From: Liolophura sinensis
Taxonomy: Eukaryota > Mollusca > Polyplacophora > Chitonida > Chitonidae
NCBI RefSeq assembly: GCF_032854445.1
Contig: NC_088298.1
Location: 22,159,295-22,223,294, forward strand
DNA: 64,000 nucleotides
Reading direction: 5' to 3'
Shown: positions 1-12,900 of the stretch, in pieces
Layout of the letters: every line of letters begins with the position of its first letter
Numbering within the stretch: the first letter of the stretch is position 1
The notes under the pieces: model-generated
Told to the model about the DNA's origin: nothing
Seen by the model: the letters and a program-made list of their open reading frames with translations, nothing else
Database searches by the model: none
Translations under genes and position numbers: made by a program

Positions 1-919
1 CATTAGCTGTCAGAACTGTTTGGTTCATTAAAACAGGAAAATCTTTAAACATGTTGTAATTTACAAACTTTTGGTTTTTTAAACCAGAAAAATTGTTTGT
101 GATTTACAAGCATCATCAGTGATTATTTTGTATATGAAATATGTTGAACAATTAATCCCTGTTTCATTACACGAAATACAGTAAATCTTGTTATTATCAA
201 AACCCATGTGATAAAAGTCATCAATGATACATGTAAAACTTATCACTGTTAACAATAAAATATCAACATACACACATTACAAGTTTGCCAAACAAAGAAT
301 TTCTTCTCAGGAGACAAGGAGACACGTCAACACAAGAGAGATTTTATTATGCCACAGGAAATTTTCAAAACAAGAGGCATATGTTTGTAAGTTTTATAAA
401 CTTAGTAATTTCTGGAACTTTCACTATACATGATAATATATGAAGAAAACAACATTTCTTATCAACTGTCAAAGATTTACAGACATTTTTTATAACACAA
501 CTGGGGCAAAATAAGGCAATCCAAGCCTAAAAAATCTCCAGAAAAATTAGGATGTATTCCATCCAACCATTAAAGACCTGGACATGTACGAATTGGTGAC
601 CTTACGATCTTACGTAACATTGTAATCTTTACGAGAACATGAATCGTAACTTAATGGACAGTAACACGTGACTGAATGTACCAAGGCAGCCAGTACCGTG
701 CTTATTTTACCACCACTGTAGTTACATTCAAGTAACGCTGGAAACGTTTAGCTGATTCTGAGCGTTGACAGCATTTATGACATTATACACAAAGAAAGAT
801 AAAAGAAGACATCGCCAAAAAAAAAAAATTAAAAATTTTGTGATCAACTCTGTCCAACTTTTCTGTTCCTGATGTAAAACCAACTTATCATTTCCAAAAA
901 GCCGCCCAACTCCAAGGCA
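1..919. other. 3' flank / UTR of gene A
   Basis: AT-rich sequence without coding signal. Likely holds the 3' UTR of gene A down to about 340, and beyond that nothing I can identify. Confidence 0.5.
343..348 (-). terminator. Candidate poly(A) signal of gene A
   Basis: AATAAA on the minus strand about 570 nt beyond the TGA. It is the only good hexamer I see in the 919 bp after gene A. No cleavage-site evidence is available. Confidence 0.3.
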
Positions 920-939
920 TCAGTAGCGAGTGGGTGCAC
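920..939 (-). CDS. Gene A exon 8: last coding residues
   Basis: Acceptor TTTTCAG|GTGCACC at 940-942. Joined in phase 1 it gives SAPTRY and then TGA at 922-920. The bases after it, TTGGAGTTGGGCGGC, match ATGGAATTGGGGGC after the corresponding acceptor in gene B, which supports a shared terminal exon. Confidence 0.65.
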
Positions 940-3900
940 CTGAAAACAAAAATTTACAAATGATAACGTCTGCATCCCATCGGTTCCTTATTAATTCATA
1001 ATGCCCCAAGCTGGTTGCTTATTATCAAGCCTTAGTGGAATGCTGTGTAAAGCCATATTCAAACGCTTGTTCACTTTATTATACCGTTTTATGTGAGGGA
1101 GTGCCCAGGGAAAACCACCAGCCTTTGGCCTGTTATTGACAAGCTTTCCCACGAGTGATGCACAAATTACAAATTTAGTGGTCTGCAACAAATGGTTACA
1201 TGAGTGTTACTGACTACCTTGCATTGTCATCCAGGCCAGACAAACTCTGAGAGCTGGGGAGTATACAAATACCCTGTCACAGGCTGCACTTGAGCCCAAG
1301 CCTGGTGTGTCTCAGCTATAGGGGAGTTTCGAGTAGGAAATCTTTGTTGTCAAAGGTAAAAACAGTCCTACTGTGTCATGTGACTTGTAAAAGTTATTAG
1401 GCAACCTCTGTTGACATATATTTATCAACCACTTGTATCACCCAGTTCCTGAAGCACAAATGACACCTCTTTCCTTTAGAAAGTTCACAAAGTTCACAAA
1501 ACGTTCAGCTTCTCAATTTCCTCGATCATTCGTCTAGTCTAAATTACTTTTTTATGAAACCTTTTTTTGACACCCACGTTATTATAGTAAAATGTGATCA
1601 AAATAATTGCCTAACATTCAGACAGGTCATACTGGACTTTTTCTACCTTTATCGATAAAAGGGTTCGAAATCGAAATTCTTCAACTGAAAGGTTAGCACC
1701 CATAAACATTTAACTAAGCTTTAATGGGAATCTGCTTACTAGAGTAGCCCTGGCCAGCAGCATTAGGATCCGAATAGTAGTTTGGTGGGTTTGGTTCAAC
1801 AAACCCCACGGGGTTGGGCGAGTAAGGTGGTGCTGCGGGTTGACTGCCTGTGGGTAAAAAGAATGGTGAAGTGATTATTAGTGACAGGTTATAACAATGT
1901 CAGGTTGCTAATGGGAATGTAACATCGCAAGCACATTTCCCCAACAACTGAAGATCTTGACAAAAGCTCTATCAGTATTATGAAATTGCTCGTCACACTG
2001 TTTAAAAGGTATACAGAATGGATTGATTGGCTGGTCTGACATATAGACATGTTCAGGCTCTGCCTAGCCTACCCTGAACTTTAGGTATGGCAAGTTTATT
2101 CAAGCATGATCAAGGTAGCAGACTTTAACCCAGGAAATTCTGTCTCCACTGTCAGCCAATCAGCGTCGATTCTGTTTCCTTTAAGTAATAAAAGCACATT
2201 TGTTATAAATGAAAAATAATGTTTAACACTTAATCTGACTTCCCGACAATAATGTCCAGATCCAAAATCATCTATAATGCGGGTTATGGTTTTGCACTTA
2301 CTGAACAGGTCAAACTGGTAGGCAGTGCTGAAGCATGATTTGCATCTTACATGCATGTGTAAATCATTAATCGCAATCCGTAAATAATCATGCCTTATGT
2401 TCTACGCTTGGATCCTAGTATAGGGCGGAAACCTAACATGCAGTTGATTGTCTTATTATAGGCAAATCATGAAATTATTTGGCTGTATGATCAGCCTGAT
2501 CTGAAAATCTCATCTCAACATTACTGCCTTCCCACATGGATGTTCTCACCCACCTCTGTATCATCATGGTTGGACACTACCGTACATGTAGTTGATGCTT
2601 TATGTAAATTAGCCATACTTAAATTAGACAGGAGATAAACTATATATGATGATATAGTCTGTCATATTTCGGCATATAGGTTCAATAAATGAAACACAGT
2701 TTCGGGTAATGTTACAGTAAGACACATTGGTACACCTGTAATTAAGACCATGCATTACACAGGTACACATACATTGATGCTCACTACAGTTCATGTAGAG
2801 ACACCTGTAATACAGTACACAGCTCCATGTAGACAAACCTGTAATCTAGAATTTACAGTACACAGGTACATGTACACAGAGGTTCAATACAGCTCATGCC
2901 AACACACCTGTTATTTATAGCTTACAGTACACAGGTACATGTAAACACATCTGTAACTTAGAGCTTACAGTACACAGGTAGATGTAGACACATCTGTAAT
3001 TTAGAGCTTACAGTACACAGGTACATGTAGACACATCTGTAATTTAGAGCTTATAGTACACAGGTACATGTACACAGAGGTTCAATACAACTCATGCAGA
3101 CACATCTGTAATTTAGAGCTTACAATACACAGCTCTATGTAGACACAGCTGTAATTTACAGCTTACTGTACACAGGTACATGTACACAGATGTTCACTAC
3201 AGCTCATGTAGACTCACCTGTAATTTAGTGCTTACAGTACACAGGTACATGTAGACACATCTGTAATTTACAGCTTACAGTACACAGGTACATGTACACA
3301 GATGTTCAGTACAGCTCATGCAGACACACCTGTAATTTAGAGCTTACAATACACAGCTCTATGTAGACACAGCTGTAATTTACAGCTTACAGTACACAGG
3401 TACACAGATGTTCAGTACAGCTCATGCAGACACACCTGTAATTTACAGCTTACAGTACACAGGTACATGTACATAGATGTTCAGTACAGCTCATGCAGAC
3501 ACACCTGTAATTTAGAGCTTACAGTACACAGCTCTATGTAGACACAGCTGTAATTTACAGCTTACAGTACACAGGTACACAGATGTTCAGTACAGCTCAT
3601 GCAGACACACCTGTAATTTACAGCTTACAGTACACAGGTACATGTACATAGATGTTCAGTACAGCTCATGCAGACACACCTGTAATTTAGAGCTTACAGT
3701 ACACAGGTACACAGAGGTTCAGAGCAGCTCATGCAGACACATCTGTAATTTACAGCTTATGGTACACAGGTACATGTACACAGATGTTCACTACAGCTCA
3801 TGTAGACACATCCGTAATTTACAGCTTCAGTACACAAGTACATGTACACAGAGGTTCACTACAGCTCATGCAGATAAACCTGTAATTTAGAACTTACATG

Positions 3901-6900
3901 CAGATAGACATGCATTTTCTCTGACCTACCTGGAGCTTGTGATGTGGGCATGGGTAGAGGCATTGTAAGGCCTGACTCATGCCCTGGGTACTGAGGAGGG
4001 AACCCAGCCCCTGGGTACTGCAGAGAGTACTGGGGAGGGTACTCCCCCTGAGGTACGCAAAGTGTGGGGTAGTTGTCTGTAGAGAAATATGGTGATGACT
4101 TTGATTAACTTACATAACAGGGGTTTTGAGATCTTTTACATTCAGCAAGAAATATTTGCATGTTGATGCCTGGGGTTTTTCGTCATACAAATACTTCATT
4201 TTTCAGTCATATGACGATGAGGAATCATTAAGTGTGTGTACATGTGTTGTTCCTTTTTGTATCAGGGCGAGTTCATGCTGCCAACGTGCTGCTGTTACTG
4301 CAATATCATACCAAAGACACCTGACATGACACCCCACCCAGTCACATTGTAATGACACTGGGGCGATCAGTCCAGTTTTCTTGCTCTAACCTCTCACTCC
4401 TGACTACCAAGTGAGAGGCCAACAAGTACAATTTCTGAAGTCTTTGGTACGACCCGACCCTGAAGGACAAGTAGACATCAATTAGTATTAGACTGCTCCG
4501 ACAGCCACGCGAACTTCACTGATTGATTGCTGTTGAATACACAAGCCCCATGACTAATGAGAGCTTAGAGCATGAAAAGTGGCAGGTTTCAGAGCTTCTG
4601 AGATCCCTCCTAAATAACATGTATTTTCACTCACTTGTCAAAATGGCATTAGAGATGCCTTTCTGGTTGTACACCTTGCTCTCAAAGAGTCACTTACCTT
4701 AATTAAGGACTTTCATTTTAACACTTTAAGTTGTTTTAGACAAAAACGAAGATCAACATTAAATTTCAAATCTAAAATAAGGAGCAATACCACAAGTTAA
4801 GCCTAAAGTCTGGCTTCAGTTAAGTCAGGACTAAAGTCTGGCTTCAGTTAAGTCAGGACTAAAGTCTGGCTTCAGTTAAGTCAGGACTAAAGTCTGGCTT
4901 CAGTTAAGTCAGGACTAAAGTCTGGCTTCAGTTAAGTCAGGACTAAAGTCTGGCTTCAGTTAAGTCAGGACTAAAGTCTGGCTTCAGTTAAGTCTAAGAC
5001 AGCTTTGTGATGCTGGGACCTGGACCCATATTCATGATATTAATCAAACATCATAATACTTAAGTAAAAAAATTCAATCAGAACAACAATTAAAACACTA
5101 TTCTTCACTGTAGAACAAACTCCCTACACATACAACAGTTTGAGTTCTCTCCTGTTTCTGTGTTAAGCTTTTAAAGGCCTTGAGTCTTAAGCTGCTTGCT
5201 AAATACGGGCGCTATGTCCTACATTTCAGACCCGCAAACACTTTAATTAGGTTAATTAAACCAGATCTTAGTACAACAGAGGACAGTTTCAGTAACAGGA
5301 CATGTGTGAAGGCTACAGGTAATCAGACTGTGTCCAGGTTATGGGAATAGGAATGCTAGGGGAATCCCCATGATTTCAAAATGAATGAGGCTAATACTTT
5401 AAACAACCTAAAAGTCTGCCCCTAAGGGAGGCAAAAAATATCATAAAATATAATATGACTTCTTGTGATGAAGCGAGTTGACCTCGCGGGATATGATCAT
5501 AGCTTCTAAACCAACTTCAGCACACCATGCTATAAACAGGCATGAATAAACTGAAATATCAGAATCAAGAAAAATATAAAAGAAACTTTTACACAAGCAA
5601 AATTTAAGGTCCCTTACAATAATACTGAACAAATCTTATTTATTTATTTATTTGATTGGTGTTTCATGCCGTACTCAAGAATATTTCTCTCAAACGACGG
5701 CGGCCACCATTATGGTGGGAGGAAACTGAGCAGAGCCCGGGGGGAATACTGTACAACTGTATTTACCTGTAGGGTTAGGTGAGTAAGGAATTCCTCCTGA
5801 CTTCTCATAGGCTGGTGGTTCAGACTGGGGGTAACCCTGAGGTGCTCCGGACTGGGGGTAACCAGAAAAATCCGTACCATTATGGTAGGCTGCGTAAGGT
5901 GTAACGGTAGGTTTCATTTGGAAGTTACTGGATGCTGTGAACACATAAAAAAGCATTTATTTATTTGGTATTTTACACTGAACTCAAGAAAACCGCACCT
6001 TAATTACATGGGCCACGCCGGCCAGCATTGTGGTGTGAAGAACAAAGAAAGAAATATATGTATGAGTAAACATTTTACCAATTTGCAATATTTTCATATG
6101 AAATGCACGGACTTGCTCTATTAACATGTTTTTAATCAGCTTTTTGTTGTCTTTTGGCGCCCACATGTTTGGTTATTAACCCATACAGTTTCATTATCTG
6201 TTCTCGCGTCTGCATACTGTCAGATTTTTTTCTCTTGTCATTCATATCTGTTAACATTCATTTTGTTATCATCTCTGAAAATGGACCTTGTTGTATGCGT
6301 GAGAATTCATAACTAAACTAAACTAAACATATTTTTTTATTTTCATTGGTGTTTTCCTCCGTATTCTATAATATTTCACTGATATGATGACAGCCAGCAT
6401 TATGGTGGGAGGAAACTGGGCAGAGCCTGGGGGAAACCCACAACCATCTGCAGGTGAGTACACATATAAATAAAGGCCTTAACTTTTAATGACACTTTTG
6501 TTGGCAACACTTCAGTTTTACTGAAAAGAAATTCAAACTTCACAAAAAAAACCATAAGCAAAATGTGACCTGAGAAACACCTTAGGTGAAGAACGTAGGC
6601 ATAAAAATGTATATAATTACATGTATATAACCATTTTCTTTTATTTACATATTTGATTGGTGTTTAACAAAGCATGTTCTCAAAAATGTTTATGGTCGTG
6701 GGTCCTTCCCGGTTCCCTCCCACCAAAATGCTGGCCACACCTGTGGATGGTCGTGGGTTTCCCCTGGGATCTGCCCAGTTCCTTCCCGCCATAATGCTGC
6801 CATAATGTATGCCATAAAACACCAATCAAATAAATAAACAAATAAAAAATTTTCAAGTTCCTTAATTCATTGCATGGGGGTCAAGTTTATGCCATCAGGT

Positions 6901-9900
6901 AGAGGAAATTTCAGCACCTACAAACTGCCCTTTATCAGGTATTTCACAAACCACTGAGTCTCAACAAAAATATTTTCAATTCATAATTCACAAAGTGATG
7001 TGTACCAGTTGCTCTTAAATTCTTCATGTCACAATTGGTTTCATTAATAGCTATCTACACGAAAAAGTACACTACAACTACATTTGACCTTCAACATTAT
7101 AAACTGATCAGATGTATGACTAATACAATTCATCTAATACAATGAAACCAACCAGATTAGAGATCAATAAACAAATGGATGTTTTCACAGGTGCTGCTTT
7201 ACCGCGTGTGTCGTCTTTTCAATGCAAAGCAAAAACTTTAAAAAATTAAAATTAATTAAAAAAAATTAAATAAATACTCAAGTACCGATAATATATAACT
7301 TAATTTCAAATGTGCACGTTTTTGGCAAGGCCAGGTAGGGATAGAATGTGCTTTGGTTTCAATAAATAATTGATCAAGTCTTGTCAGTGCTGAGCTGTAA
7401 TGCACTGCACTACAATCATAATGCTTCTACAAGCGTCAGCAGATATCAAGAGTAGGCCTACGGATGTCTGACAGGACATATACTGTGTATTCTAGTAGCA
7501 GGGCGATTCCATTTTTTTTATATGACCCGACCTGGGTTTGATCCCAGGTCTCCTGAGATTGAACCAAATGTTCAGACAGGTACTAAAATATACATGTACA
7601 CACAATTTAAAACAAGAGTTTTTTTGGAGATGGTTTATAACAAAGCAGCACTACACATTTCATAAACATGGATGAATGAACATTTTTAAGCGAAAATGAT
7701 ATACATGTATATATCATGTATGTAAATGACTGAAGAATTTTTATTAATGAACATTCATGCAAATTATGCCAAGAAATCTAGTGTATTGGTCACTTTTCTG
7801 GGATACTTTCCTACTTTATAAAACGAACATAGCACAGGTGGAACTGAGAACAGTTAACTTTTCAATTCAATTATAATCCAGTATCACGCTGAGTAAATCC
7901 TGCATGCATATAGGCTAAAACGTGTAATTTCAAATAGAATTTGAAATATTTATGCATGCTGCTTGTAAGAAATTCTGCAATCCCCTGTTTCTTTTTTTTT
8001 TTTTTTTTAGTGGTGCAAGGTCAATGTTTATATTCTAATTATGGCCTGAAACGGTTCATAAAAAACCAAAAAACAAGGGACACAACTCTTGCTGCTTTAA
8101 GCGTACCGTATTCAGTCCTTTAGTATATGAATCATCAGTATATGGATAAGTATACAGGCACACAGTGTACATGTAAACATTTGCTACAGGTAAACGTCTT
8201 TCGCAATACTAACTGCAGATTGCCCAATGAACAGCATTCCGCAGCTTCTATCTGCATTCTGTGGTTGTTATCTGCAATCACATGCTAACATATATATGTG
8301 GTGTACATATTAACTTTTAGAGTTGGTCAGTGTTTGGAGTTTAACGTCGTACTTAACAATTTAGTCATTAGAGTGCATGTAATGTGCCTCCTTGTTGCTC
8401 TTTTATCACGTGCTGCATCACGAGGATGGCTTACAGACGGCTAGTAAGCCGTCCTGCCCAAGCCATTATGCTGATACAGGTCAAACAGTTGTTGCACTAT
8501 CCCCTTCATGCTGGTTATGAATCAATGCTTTAAGTCAATTTAACTTTAGTATATTCAGTGAACAATTTCACAGGTGCCCTGATTCCTCAACCTTTTTGCA
8601 TATAAACTTTCAACCTTCAGTCTAATTTATGCACATTTTTCATTTGACTTTGGAGACAAAACTACATTGGTTGGATTGTTCCAGTTTTAGGGCTTCCCTA
8701 AAAATATAATTTATCAGTCAACACAGAATAAAGCCTTCTGCATATGCTTGAATAAACGTGTTGCAAACATGCAAATAGGTTGAAGAATTACAGTAAATTA
8801 TTCAATCATATGTGCAAAAATCTGGATGGGAATAAATCTGTTAACTCAAACACATGCAAGACACAGAATATTCAATGGAAACTTTCAACAGCTACTTTTT
8901 AATCATTTTTTGCAACAAGACGGTTTCTGAATAAATCTGTTAGCTTTAACACACAGAATATTCAATGGAAACTTTCAACAGATACTTTTTAATCATTTTT
9001 TTTGCAACAAGACGGTTTCTGAATAAATCTGTTAGCTTTAACACACAGAATATTCAATGGAAACTTTCAACAGCTACTTTTTAATCATTTTTTTTGCAAC
9101 AAGACGGTTTCTGAATAAATCTGTTAGCTTTAACACACAGAATGTTCAGTGGAAACTTTCCACAGATACTTTTTAATCATTTTTTGCAACAAGACGGTTT
9201 CTGAATAAATCTGTTAGCTTTAACACACAGAATGTTCAGTGGAAACTTTCCACAGATACTTTTTAATCATTTTTTGCAACAAGACGGTTTCTGAATAAAT
9301 CTGTTAGCTTTAACACACAGAATGTTCAGTGGAAACTTTCCACAGATACTTTTTAATCATTTTTTGCAACAAGACGGTTTCTGAATAAATCTGTTAGCTT
9401 TAACACACAGAATGTTCAGTGGAAACTTTCCACAGGTACTTTTTAATCATTTTTTGCAACAAGACGGTTTCTGAATAAATCTGTTAGCTTTAACACACAG
9501 AATGTTCAGTGGAAACTTTCCACAGATACTTTTTAATCATTTTTTGCAACAAGACGGTTTCTGAATAAATCTGTTAGCTTTAACACACAGAATGTTCAGT
9601 GGAAACTTTCCACAGATACTTTTTAATCATTTTTTGCAACAAGACGGTTTCTGAATAAATCTGTTAGCTTTAACACACAGAATGTTCAGTGGAAACTTTC
9701 CACAGATACTTTTTAATCATTTTTGTGTTAAATAAGACACAGAATGTTCAGTGGAAAATTTCTGCAGGATTTATTCAGCCTTTGATGTCTTTACACTGTA
9801 GAAGCTATTTTTAACTTCATGAAAGGAGAGCTAAACATATGTATTTATTATCATGGGTGAAATAGGTACAAAACTATTGCTCAATATGATCAACTACTGA

Positions 9901-12900
9901 AAGCGGTGTTGTAAATATACACCCTGAACATATATGTTGTGGAGTAAGGCAGGAAAACCACAACAATGTACTTTTCTCTGATCGTAGGGAAAATTTCAAC
10001 TCCTTTCATCCATTCACTCAGAGTTCAAGTCCAGTTCATGCCGGCTTCCTCTTCGAAGGTCTGGCAACAACCTGTGGATGGCTGTGAGTTCACCTTAAAC
10101 TCTGCCCTGGTTCCTTCCACCATAATGCCGGCCGTCATATAAATGAAATATTCTTGCAATGGCATAAAACTCCCATCAAATAAATAAACAAATTCTTTCA
10201 GGTATTGGGCTTTCTTCATTTTTTTTTCCAGGTTATATACCATATATAAATGATTTCACAACCTTCACGTGCAACTATTATATATATGCATTTGGATCTT
10301 TGTCCATTATTAATTATAATTCAGCACGTCTCCTTATAAGGCTATTCTACAGAGAGAAACACTTTGAGAGAGGTAAAAGGCAGAATCACTCCCACAAGGA
10401 TTAATGTTTGAACAGGTTTTCTCTCGTCTATAGGTATACTCCAGGTAATTTATGTAATTAACCTAAAAGTTTGTTATTGACTATGCATGGACATGTATGT
10501 ACAATGTAGCTACCGGGACTCTTTTTTTTTCTGATTCTGAAGGTTCTATAGATCTTAATTTGAAATGCGTTTTGAGATTTGTTTAGGAAGATGTTATGAC
10601 ATCCTCCTCAAAAAAACATAAAAAGAAAAAAAAAATTATGACCTTTACACTTATTTTCCCCCCCCTAAAATGACGCAGGGCCCTGTATGTTAAAGGAAAA
10701 AAACTGAAGGTTCTGACCCCAAACTTAAAAGGTCACACTGTGAGCATGCGTAAATAAAAGATTCATAAGATTCTACTCAAAATGATGTTTTCTTAGAGCT
10801 TTTAAGTGTGCGCATGTTGGAAATTTGTAGAAAAGCTATAAGAGTTTTACTCATACCTACACGTCTTCAGAAACTAAACCTGTTCTAGATTTATGGCACT
10901 GAGCCAACCAGTTTTAACAAAAAGACCTACACCTGAGCCATACAAGTACATAAAATACACACAAGTACCCCTGCTCAGCTCAGCCTATTTTAGTCCTACA
11001 TGGCTGAATACTGATACCAGTACATGAAGTACTTCCTGAAATCTTTACACTCCCATCAAGCTGGCAAACAAGAGGGGAGCCATTTATTATATCTTTTTCA
11101 ACGTACCTGACAAAAATTATGTCCATTTATACCTATAGATGAAGGCTGATGATCTGAGTCCTACCAACTGTAAACTATCCACAACCAGTCCACATCCTTT
11201 CCACAGGCACACCACAGGCAAACCTCTAGCAGGCTACAAGCTGGGAAGAACATACAATATTCTGCTTTCAGCACTATTAATATCTGTCCCAAACTTTGGA
11301 AAAATTAGAGTATCAATTTCGGGATCGATCTACTTACATTTGATGGAGCCTTCAGACTTCTTTCCCTTTTTCTTCCAGCAGCAGCAGCAGAATATTATTA
11401 CACCAATGATGATGAAGCCGAGAAGGAGTCCTACCACAAGGCCCGCAACTCTACCAGGACTGAAATACAGACAATTATGCCATATATAACATATTTTTCC
11501 TCAAGTTAGGTGTGGAAAAATCCACTTTATCGGAAGCACGAAGTCCTTAAGTGATACCTTTGATGCAAACACTTAAGTTTTTATAACCAGTAAATAATTA
11601 AGTTAAGTAGCCCTACATATAAAGGTAGACAAATCACCCAGACCATGTATGTCACATGAAAAATTTCCAAACTTTAATAGGTGAAAGACACAATGCAGGG
11701 ATTTGAGTGAGTGAGTGAGTGAGTGCTTGGGGTTTAACGTCGTACTCAACAATTTTTCAGTTATATGACGATGACGAAGGAATCCTCAGGGTCTATGTAA
11801 TGTGCCTCCTTGTTGCAGGACGGATTTCCACTGCTCTTTTATCTAGTGCTGCTTCATTGAGACGCCTTACGAAGGCAGGTAAGCCAACCCGCCCGACCCA
11901 TTATACTGATACAGGTCAACTAGTCGTTGCACTATCCCCTTCATGCTGAACGCCAAGTGAGGAAGTTACAACTTCCTCTTTTAAGGTCTTGGGTGTGACT
12001 CGACTCAGGATTGATGCAGGGATTCCAGGCTACACCTTAAAAAACTGCTTACTGGGCATAAACTTTCAAAAAATTAAGGTGGGTTAATAAAGATGTTCTT
12101 CTATTTTTTATCCATTTTTATTTTTCTTTTGGTAAAGATACGCATTTTCAAGAGACTAAAACTGAGAAGAAATCTTCAAAAAGTGATATCAAATTCCCAG
12201 TTCAAACTTCAAGAGAATGGCATTTAAAAGACTGTTAAGAAAATTAGATCATACACGTATAAAAACGGACAGGGTCACCGTGATCAGGTGGTTAGCATGC
12301 TAGTTCAGTATAATGTCTCTCACCAATGTGACCATTATGAGTTCAGGTTCACCTCATGCTGACTTCCTCTCCGGTCATACTTAGCAAGGTCTGCCAGCAA
12401 TCTGAGGTTTTATGGTGGGTTTCCGTCCACTATAATGATGCCCTACCTCGTGTAAGTGAAATATGCTCACTGCTCGCAGCACCAATCAAATAAATCAGTT
12501 AATAAATATTTAATCAACAAGAAATCCAGACTTAACTGTAACCCAAAAGCCAGTCAACAGCCTGCTAGTACAGTGCTTTTGGTGCGTCTGTGGATTAATT
12601 CAAGTGGAAGTAAAAGAATGATCAGGTGTACCGGTCACCACAGCAATATCTCTACATTCTCAGCCTAAAGTGAATGATGGAAGACTGCTAGAAGCCTGTT
12701 TTAGGTGTGCTACTGGTGAGCTAGTGGCATTTGGCATGGTATCCACAGACAACAGGAGTAACTCCACACTCTCAGCAGATGAAGATGAACCTGCTACAAG
12801 CATGTTGGATGGTTTACAGTACTTACTCATCGCCAAATGTACAGCATCTCTCATTCCCTGATGTTCCACAGCAATAATCATAGTTATCAGGCTGGTTACT

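Noticed and set aside
12660-12881. Opposite-strand ORFs overlapping gene A exon 3
   Set aside because: Shadow frames of the cysteine-domain exon and its flanking intron.
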